A stretch of DNA of 6,850 nt from Kiloniellales bacterium (GTDB taxonomy: Bacteria > Pseudomonadota > Alphaproteobacteria > Kiloniellales > JAKSBE01), in assembly GCA_030067055.1 (NCBI GenBank), contig JASJAL010000380.1:1-6850 (forward strand). The letters are read 5' to 3'. Position numbers and translations under genes: made by a program. Below the pieces are notes generated by a model that saw nothing but the letters and a program-made list of their open reading frames with translations, was not told the origin of the DNA and made no database searches. Below are positions 1 through 4,612 of the stretch, in pieces. Every line of letters begins with the position of its first letter. The stretch's first letter is position 1.

Positions 1-250
1 GGCCGGCCTCCTCGGGGCGGGCGAACTCCGACATCAGGATCGCGAAGGAGCGGCCGTCGAGCTGGACCACGCTGTCCGGATAGCGGGTGCAAGCGGCGAT
101 GCGCCCGGCGATCTCGGCCAGGTCCGTGGCCGAGTCGCTTCCCTGAAGCCGCAGGTGCAGCAGCGCCGTGCCCCGGCCGCAGCGCAAGGCATGGGAGACC
201 GCCTTGGCAACCCGGTCCAGAAACAGCAGATTTTCGGCCTGTGCCGACAC
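1..250 (-). CDS. Degenerate GGDEF-like domain protein (partial, C-terminus off window)
   Basis: Start: a GTG codon (248-250) is preceded by GAGGAG (260-265) with 9 nt spacing, and the frame stays open to the left edge, giving 83 residues. What is seen: NLLFLDRVAKAVSHALR (7-23) and TALLHLRLQG (28-37) match the way GGDEF domains open (LFLDRLxxALxxA, then ALLxLDLDGF). RYPDSVVQLDGRSFAILM (56-73) sits where xxxDxVARLGGDEFAVLL is expected. The signature is DGRSF instead of GGDEF, and the substrate-binding stretch between the two blocks (NDxxGHxxGDxxL) is largely absent. Inference: a GGDEF-fold domain that cannot make cyclic di-GMP and may serve as a sensor or a protein- or nucleotide-binding module; more domains may follow past the edge. 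The gene is divergent from mmcB. I am confident the gene is real because of its ribosome binding site, open frame and codon bias, and moderately confident of the family. An unrelated alpha/beta domain is the alternative. Confidence 0.6.
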   Translation of the reverse strand, partial: MSAQAENLLFLDRVAKAVSHALRCGRGTALLHLRLQGSDSATDLAEIAGRIAACTRYPDSVVQLDGRSFAILMSEFARPEEAG

Positions 251-327
251 GTCAATAGTCTCCTCGCCCTCCGCCCGGAACGGAGGCGCTTTACCGGCCA
301 CTGAAACCGGCTAACAGTAAAGGGACC
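251..327. other. Divergent intergenic region (77 nt)
   Basis: This gap separates the GTG start of the minus-strand GGDEF-like gene from the ATG of mmcB and must hold both promoters unless they lie inside the genes. It contains the two ribosome binding sites: GAGGAG on the minus strand at 260-265, and AAAGGGA on the plus strand at 319-325. I found no alphaproteobacterial LexA box (GTTC-N7-GTTC or its complement). A single GAAC at 278-281 has no partner at the right distance. No convincing sigma-70 promoter could be placed. Confidence 0.5.
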
Positions 328-825
328 ATGAAGACGCCCGTCCAGACTTCGGCCCCCAGCCAGATTTCGGCCCCAAACCGTACTTCTGCCGAAGACCTGC
401 AGACCGCCCAGGCCGTGGCGCGCGGCGTCTGCCGCCTGCTCGGCGAACTGGGCCAGGCCAGCCTGACCGAATTCACCCTCGGGACCGGGCGCCGGGTCGA
501 CGTGATCGGCCTGACCGGGGACGGCCGGATCACGGTGGTCGAGATCAAGAGCAGCCTGGCGGATTTCCGCGCCGACCAGAAGTGGCCGGAATACCTGGAG
601 TTCTGCGACCGCTTCTACTTCGCCGTCCCCCAGGATTTCCCTCAGGAGGTTCTGCCCAGCGACCAGGGCCTGATGGTCGCCGACGCCTACGGTGCCGCCA
701 TCCTGAGACCGTCGGTCGAGCTGTCGATGGCGGGCGCACGCCGCCGCTCTTTGATCCTGCGCTTCGCCCAGACCGCGGCCGCACGCCTGCAGGGCCTGAC
801 CGACCCGGGCTTCGCGACCGGCTGA
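328..825 (+). CDS. mmcB: MmcB-family DNA repair protein
   Basis: This 165-residue protein fits the MmcB-like family (PF06319), small alphaproteobacterial proteins linked in Caulobacter to mitomycin C resistance. The fold is of the PD-(D/E)XK nuclease type. Seen here: TAQAVARGVCRLLGELG (26-42) as the opening helix, then RRVDVIGL (55-62) with candidate metal ligand D58, then VVEIKSSLADFRADQKW (70-86) with the E72-x-K74 catalytic pair, then CDRFYFAVP (93-101) and the family-like LMVADAYGAAILRP (115-128). The core is complete with no broken motif. The first 20 residues are low in complexity (SAP appears twice) and probably unstructured, so translation might begin later, but the ATG has AAAGGGA 2 nt upstream and no better site is visible. 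It acts in the cytoplasm, probably on damaged DNA; the exact reaction is not established. No SOS box is visible upstream, although the Caulobacter gene is SOS-regulated. A terminator hairpin follows the stop. Confidence 0.9.
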   Translation: MKTPVQTSAPSQISAPNRTSAEDLQTAQAVARGVCRLLGELGQASLTEFTLGTGRRVDVIGLTGDGRITVVEIKSSLADFRADQKWPEYLEFCDRFYFAVPQDFPQEVLPSDQGLMVADAYGAAILRPSVELSMAGARRRSLILRFAQTAAARLQGLTDPGFATG

Positions 826-846
826 CAAACGCTTTCGGCCAGCGGG

Positions 847-868
847 CCGGCCCGCGAAGCCGGGTTTT
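847..868 (+). terminator. Probable rho-independent terminator after mmcB
   Basis: A GC-only 5-bp stem, CCGGC (847-851) with GCCGG (859-863), and a 7-nt loop is followed after one G by TTTT (865-868) and then CCTT. It starts 21 nt after the mmcB stop codon. It overlaps a perfect 14-bp palindrome (842-855), so an alternative fold competes with it. The T-run is short, which limits confidence. Confidence 0.45.
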
Positions 869-895
869 CCTTAGCGCCGACGCCTGGGTTAGACT
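866..895 (+). promoter_or_regulatory. Possible sigma-70 promoter for the 90-residue protein gene
   Basis: TAGACT (890-895) matches four of six bases of the TATAAT -10 box. A poor -35 candidate, TTTCCT (866-871), lies 18 nt upstream. Transcription would begin near 902, leaving a leader of about 28 nt before the ATG at 930. The -35 is weak and overlaps the T-run of the upstream terminator, so this is only a suggestion. Confidence 0.25.
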
Positions 896-929
896 CTCAA
901 GACCGATTCGGATCAGCCTGGGAAAAACG

Positions 930-1202
930 ATGAACGAGATCTTCGCGGACGGCATCAGCGGCATTGTCATCGCCAACAACGTCGTGCGGGTCGAGCTGGC
1001 GCGCCTGCGCCCGACCGGCCAGGGCGACCAGCAGAAGCTGGTCGCACAGACCACGGCGACGCTGATCCTGCCCACTTCGGCCTTGCGCGAATTCACCACG
1101 CAACTGGCCAACTCCGTCAAGCAGATCGCCGAGCGCGCCGGCCAGGAGGGTGGCGAGACAGCCACCGCCGCCCCCAAGGGAAAAGGCAAGAAGAGCAATT
1201 GA
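930..1202 (+). CDS. Small conserved-looking hypothetical protein (90 aa)
   Basis: I do not recognise this protein with certainty. The ATG at 930 follows GGGA (920-923) at 6 nt spacing, and codon use matches the neighbours. The same frame is open upstream to 582, but that part lies under mmcB and has no ribosome binding site. Residues 1-24 (FADGISGIVIANNVVRVEL at 5-23) look like a beta-hairpin. Residues 40-50 (QTTATLILPTS) form another strand, followed by a helix (ALREFTTQLANSVKQIAERA, 51-70) and a disordered tail ending KGKGKKSN. There is no signal peptide, membrane segment or cysteine. The order ANNVVRVE, then ILP, then a C-terminal helix recalls DUF3467 proteins, but this is only a visual resemblance. 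The lysine-rich end could bind nucleic acid or acidic partners. The gene has its own possible promoter and converges on the secretion operon, so shared function with either side cannot be assumed. Confidence 0.75.
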   Translation: MNEIFADGISGIVIANNVVRVELARLRPTGQGDQQKLVAQTTATLILPTSALREFTTQLANSVKQIAERAGQEGGETATAAPKGKGKKSN

Positions 1203-1216
1203 GGCTCGGGTGAGCC
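1203..1216. terminator. Small hairpin between two convergent genes
   Basis: GGCTC (1203-1207) pairs with GAGCC (1212-1216) around a GGGT loop, immediately after the plus-strand stop and 10 nt beyond the minus-strand stop. The gap between the genes is only 24 nt, so any terminator here must serve both directions. No T-tract follows on the plus strand. On the minus strand the DNA beyond the stem is only modestly T-rich. A weak call. Confidence 0.3.
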
Positions 1217-1226
1217 GGGGCGCGCT

Positions 1227-2756
1227 CTACTCCTCGCGCAGGGCCCGATTGAAGCTCTGGAGCAGCGGTTTCATCAGGTACTGCAGGGCGGTCCGCTCGC
1301 CGGTCACGATGATGACGTCGGCCTGCATACCGGGGGTCAGTTCCGCCCCGTCCAGCACCGCGCGAAAGTCGCCGGTGAGCGCGACCCTGGCCAGGTAATA
1401 GCTCTCCCCCGAGCGGTCGTCGAGCAGGCTGTCGGCCGAGACCGAGGTCACGATGCCGTCCAGCGGCAGCTGGTTGCGCTGGCTGAAGGCGCTGAAGATG
1501 ACCCGTGCCGGCAGACCCTGGCGGACCACGTCGATGTCGACCGGGTTGACCCGGGCCTCGACGATCAGGCTGTCCTCGCTGGGCACGATATCCATCAGCT
1601 GCTCGCGCGGCGCGATCACGCCGCCCGCCGTGTGGACCTGCAGGCCGACCACCGTGCCGGAGATCGGCGCCCGGATCTCGGTTCGCGACAGGACGTCGCT
1701 GGACGCCCGCATCCGCTCCGTCAGGTCGAGGAGCTCGGACTGCACCTCGCGCAGCTCCTCGACGATCTCGTTGTCGCGCTGGGTCTGAAGCTCGGAGATC
1801 CGCAGCTTGGCCTCGCCGATCTGCTGCCGGACCCGGGCCAGGCGGGCCTGGTTCTGGTGCCGGCTGCCCTGGATCTCGGCGGCCTGGCGTTCCAGCTCGA
1901 GCAGGCGCGGCCGCCGCGCCAGGCCCTTCTTGACCAGCTTCTGGAGGTCCCGGACCTCCTCGGCGATCAGCCGGATCTGCCGGTCCTCGGCGGCGATCTG
2001 GCCCTTCAGGCCGCCGATCTCCTCGTCGAACTGGGAGATGCGCTGCTCCAGGATGGCGACCTGGCCGCGCAGGGATTCGCGCCGGGCCTCGAAGATGCTG
2101 TACTGGGAGGCCATGAGCTCCTTGGCCGTGGCATCCTCGGCCTCGGCGGTCAGCCAGTCCGGGAAGACGATCTGATCCCGGCCGGTGCGTTCCGCCTCGA
2201 GGCGGGCCTGCCGGCTGGTCGCGGTGATCAGGCGGCCGCGCAGCAGTTCGTTGGTCGCCCGGGCCTGAATCTCCTGGAGCTTGATCAGGATCTGGCCGGC
2301 CTTCACCTCCTCGCCCTCGCGGACCATGATCTCGCCGACGATGCCGCCTTCCAGGTGCTGGACCGTCTTGCGGCTGCTGTCGACCGAGACCACGCCGGGC
2401 GCGATGGCGGCGCTCTGCAGGGGCGCCAGGGCGGCCCAGGCGCCGAAGACGCCGAAGAACAGGAAGACCACCGCCAGGCCCAGGGTCACCGGACCGCGGA
2501 TGTTCGGGCCCTCGCCGACCGGCTGGGGGCCCAGACCCGCCGGGGCCCCACCCGCCGGCTGGGCGGGTGTGGCGGCCGCTGCCACGGGCGGCGGCGCGAC
2601 CGGAGGTGGAGCCGGCGTCGCGGCCGAAGCCTCGACGGGGCGCGCGGCCGGGGCCTCGACCGGGGTCGCGGCGGGTGCCGTGTCCGACGCGAGACCCAGG
2701 AGAGATTGCCGTCTGGTCGCCGGCCTCGGCTGCGGCGGGTTGGAATCAGTCGGCAC
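1227..2756 (-). CDS. HlyD-family type I secretion periplasmic adaptor (membrane fusion protein)
   Basis: This 509-residue protein bridges the inner-membrane ABC exporter to a TolC-like outer-membrane channel. Order of parts: a cytoplasmic N-terminus with a Pro/Ala-rich stretch (22-85); one transmembrane helix (about 89-111, GPVTLGLAVVFLFFGVFGAW); a first lipoyl half-motif (TVQHLEGGIVGEIMVREGEEV, split over 131-151, then KAGQILIKL); a long coiled coil (about 165-355) with a turn near 273-285; the second lipoyl half (RTEIRAPISGTVVGLQV, 358-374); and a beta-barrel region (about 395-485, with LTPGMQADVII). This matches PrtE/PrsE-type adaptors. Start choice: a GTG at 2754-2756 has AAGGAGG 5 nt upstream. 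The frame is open to a start at 2819, but that would overlap the ABC gene by 74 nt with no better ribosome binding site. The chosen start overlaps the ABC stop by 11 nt, implying translational coupling. The cargo is probably the RTX protein at 4613-6850. Confidence 0.95.
   Translation of the reverse strand: MPTDSNPPQPRPATRRQSLLGLASDTAPAATPVEAPAARPVEASAATPAPPPVAPPPVAAAATPAQPAGGAPAGLGPQPVGEGPNIRGPVTLGLAVVFLFFGVFGAWAALAPLQSAAIAPGVVSVDSSRKTVQHLEGGIVGEIMVREGEEVKAGQILIKLQEIQARATNELLRGRLITATSRQARLEAERTGRDQIVFPDWLTAEAEDATAKELMASQYSIFEARRESLRGQVAILEQRISQFDEEIGGLKGQIAAEDRQIRLIAEEVRDLQKLVKKGLARRPRLLELERQAAEIQGSRHQNQARLARVRQQIGEAKLRISELQTQRDNEIVEELREVQSELLDLTERMRASSDVLSRTEIRAPISGTVVGLQVHTAGGVIAPREQLMDIVPSEDSLIVEARVNPVDIDVVRQGLPARVIFSAFSQRNQLPLDGIVTSVSADSLLDDRSGESYYLARVALTGDFRAVLDGAELTPGMQADVIIVTGERTALQYLMKPLLQSFNRALREE
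2502..2693 (-). repeat. Pro/Ala-rich low-complexity segment inside the HlyD-family gene
   Basis: This stretch encodes adaptor residues 22-85, almost entirely Ala, Pro, Val and Gly with a few Glu. A short unit of the form PVEAxAAxP is repeated (residues 32-40 and 40-48), followed by proline runs (PAPPPVAPPPV, 48-58). It sits on the cytoplasmic side of the single membrane helix and is likely disordered. Confidence 0.7.
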
Positions 2757-4479
2757 CCTGGCCTCCTTCGGCAGCGGCAACGATAGGCGCGGCGCCGCCG
2801 CGCTGCGGCCCCGTGACACGGTTCAGGACCTCCTCACGCGGCCCGAACATCTGCATCTTGCCGTTGCGCATCACCAGGATCTTGTCGACGTGGCGCAACA
2901 CGTTGGGCCGGTGGGCGATCACCACGATGGTCGTACCCTGCGCCTTCACGGCATCGACCGCGGCCAGGAGCGCCGTCTCGCCGTCGCTATCCAGGTTGGC
3001 GCTGGGCTCGTCCAGCACCAGCAGGCTGGGCGAGCCGTAGAGCGCCCGGGCCAGGGCGATGCGCTGGCGCTGGCCGCCGGAGAGTGCCGTGCCGGCATCG
3101 CCGATCTCGGTGTCGTAGCCCTTGGGCAGATGCAGGATCATGTCGTGGACCCCGGCCAGGCGCGCCGCCTCGATCACCGTGGCCGGATCGCCCTTGCTCA
3201 TCCGGGCGATGTTCTCGCGGACCGTGCCGTTGAACAGCTCGACGTCCTGGGGCAGGTAGCCGACGTAGCGGCCGAGGTCCTCCGAGCTCCACTGCGCCAC
3301 GTCCATGCCGTCGAGCCGGACGTGGCCGATCTTGGGCTGAAGGTTGCCGATCAGGAGCCGGCCCAGGGTGGTCTTGCCGGCGGCGGTCGGACCGATCAGG
3401 CCCAGGCCCTCGCCGGGCTCCAGCTGGAAGCGGACCGCCCGCACGGCCGGATCCGGCGCCCCCGGATGGACGTAGCTGACGTTGTCGAACACGACCCGGC
3501 CGGCCGGCCGCGGCAGGGCCATAGTCCCCTCGCGCCGGGGATTCTCCTCCAGGAACTTCTCGACCCTGGCGCGGGCATTTTGGGCGGCGATCAGGGCCCG
3601 CCAGGAGCCGATCGCCTGCTCGACCGGCGCCAGGGCCCGGCTCATGAGGATCGCGCCGGCGATCATCGCACCCGGGGTCAGCTCGCCGCCGATCACCAGC
3701 CAGGCGCCGGTCGCGAAGACGCCGATCTGCAGAACCAGGCGCAGGAACTTGGAAGCCGCGGTCACCGCGCTGCCGCGGGTCCCGGCCTCGCCCTGGAGGA
3801 TCAGGGTCAGGATGTTGTGGCGGCCCCAGCGATGTACCAGGTTGGGCATCATGCCCATGGCCTCAATGGCGTCGGCGTTGCGGATCGCCGCCTCGGCCTC
3901 GCGCAGGGCGGCGATCTGGGCGCTGGCCGAAAGCTTGAGCGGCCCGCGGGTGGTGAATTCGTTGAGCAGGGCCAGACCGAACAGCAGGACCGCCCCGGCC
4001 AGGGCCATGAAGCCCAGGATCGGATGCAGCAGGAAGGTGACGATCAGGAAGATCGGCGTCCAGGGGGCGTCCATGATCGGAAAGACGCTGGGCCCGCCGA
4101 TGAAGCCGCGGACCGTCGCGATGTCTCGCAGACCCTGGACAGAGCCACCCTCCGGCGCCCTGAGCGCCGCCAGGATGCTGGCCTTGAGGACCTCCATCGA
4201 GACCCGCCGGTCGATCCAGTTGCCGACCCGCAGCAAGACGATGCCCCTGAGCGAATCCAGCAGGGCCAGGACCAGGAGCGCCACACCGGCGACCAGGGTC
4301 AGCACCACCAGGGTCTCGCCGCTGCGGCTGGACAGCACCCGGTCGAAGATCTGCAGCATGTAGAGCGGCGCGGTCAGCATCAGCAGGTTGATGCAGAAGC
4401 TGAACAGCCCGACCGCATAGAAGCCCTTGCGGCAGGCCTCGATGGCTTCGCTGAGCGCGTCCTGGTTTGCTTTCTTCAT
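2746..4479 (-). CDS. Type I secretion ABC transporter, permease and ATPase in one chain (PrtD type)
   Basis: This 577-residue half-transporter should work as a dimer in the inner membrane, using ATP to drive export of the RTX substrate. The membrane domain covers about 1-300, with hydrophobic segments near 21-42, 56-77, 142-172 and 248-280. It includes the PrtD-family block MDAPWTPIFL (136-145) followed by HPILG. ATPase motifs are all intact: Walker A GPTAAGKTT (363-371), Q-loop Q411 in YLPQDVELF, signature LSGGQRQRIALARAL (466-480), Walker B LLVLDEPSANLD (486-497) and H-loop H523 in IAHRP. There is no N-terminal C39 peptidase domain, so cargo is not cleaved at a double-glycine site; the signal is expected at the cargo C-terminus, as seen in the upstream RTX gene. 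Length is normal for the family. The ATG at 4479 has only a weak ribosome binding site (GGCGAG). The C-terminus overlaps the adaptor start by 11 nt. Confidence 0.96.
   Translation of the reverse strand: MKKANQDALSEAIEACRKGFYAVGLFSFCINLLMLTAPLYMLQIFDRVLSSRSGETLVVLTLVAGVALLVLALLDSLRGIVLLRVGNWIDRRVSMEVLKASILAALRAPEGGSVQGLRDIATVRGFIGGPSVFPIMDAPWTPIFLIVTFLLHPILGFMALAGAVLLFGLALLNEFTTRGPLKLSASAQIAALREAEAAIRNADAIEAMGMMPNLVHRWGRHNILTLILQGEAGTRGSAVTAASKFLRLVLQIGVFATGAWLVIGGELTPGAMIAGAILMSRALAPVEQAIGSWRALIAAQNARARVEKFLEENPRREGTMALPRPAGRVVFDNVSYVHPGAPDPAVRAVRFQLEPGEGLGLIGPTAAGKTTLGRLLIGNLQPKIGHVRLDGMDVAQWSSEDLGRYVGYLPQDVELFNGTVRENIARMSKGDPATVIEAARLAGVHDMILHLPKGYDTEIGDAGTALSGGQRQRIALARALYGSPSLLVLDEPSANLDSDGETALLAAVDAVKAQGTTIVVIAHRPNVLRHVDKILVMRNGKMQMFGPREEVLNRVTGPQRGGAAPIVAAAEGGQGAD
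2757..2768 (-). promoter_or_regulatory. Strong ribosome binding site for the HlyD-family gene, inside the ABC gene
   Basis: AAGGAGG (minus strand, 2762-2768) lies 5 nt before the GTG at 2754-2756 and within the last codons of the ABC transporter gene. It is a near-ideal Shine-Dalgarno sequence and decides the start of the adaptor gene over the longer open frame. It is the strongest ribosome binding site in the window. Confidence 0.85.
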
Positions 4480-4612
4480 CGGCTCGCCGTGCTGGCTTCT
4501 GCGGCCCGTGAACGGCGCCCGGACCGGCCGAGAGGGCCGGCCGGCGCGGGCGCTCCGGGCCTAGGTGGCGCCACGGATCGCCCCCGCGGGCAGGAAAGCC
4601 GGCCGACCGCCC
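4480..4612 (-). other. Gap between the RTX gene and the ABC gene, with a hairpin
   Basis: These 133 nt lie between the stop of the RTX gene and the start of the ABC gene. They are very GC-rich and hold no open frame with a ribosome binding site that I would call. A perfect 10-bp palindrome GTGGCGCCAC lies at 4565-4574 and a stronger hairpin at 4524-4540. No clear promoter for the transporter genes is visible, so they may be read from the RTX gene promoter by partial read-through. Confidence 0.5.
4524..4540 (-). terminator. GC-rich hairpin downstream of the RTX gene (leaky terminator or mRNA-stabilising stem)
   Basis: CCGGCC (4524-4529) pairs perfectly with GGCCGG (4535-4540) around a 5-nt loop. 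On the minus strand no T-run follows, so it is not a classical rho-independent terminator. Its place between a secreted-cargo gene and its exporter genes suggests a stem that limits read-through or protects the 3' end of the cargo mRNA, giving more cargo than exporter. This role is inferred. Confidence 0.35.

Noticed and set aside
290..317. Promoter TTTACC / TAACAG upstream of mmcB
   Set aside because: The boxes are weak, and transcription would begin at or within the ribosome binding site, leaving no usable leader.
34..828. Long minus-strand open frame (264 codons) antisense to mmcB
   Set aside because: It is opposite a well-supported mmcB gene. Its protein is Arg/Ala/Gly-rich without domain pattern, and its end overlaps the GGDEF-like gene in another frame. 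High GC explains the lack of stops.
582..929. Extended upstream start for the 90-residue protein
   Set aside because: The frame is open back to 582 but runs under mmcB and through the terminator region, with Arg/Pro-rich sequence and no ribosome binding site. The ATG at 930 has a site and begins the natural-looking protein.
1632..2786. 384-codon plus-strand open frame antisense to the HlyD gene
   Set aside because: It is a Leu/Asp/Gly-rich mirror of the coiled-coil codons in the adaptor, with no family pattern. Codon-position bias favours the minus strand.
2757..2819. ATG or other start at 2819 for the HlyD-family gene
   Set aside because: It would overlap the ABC gene by 74 nt without a comparable ribosome binding site. 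The GTG at 2754-2756 has AAGGAGG at ideal spacing.
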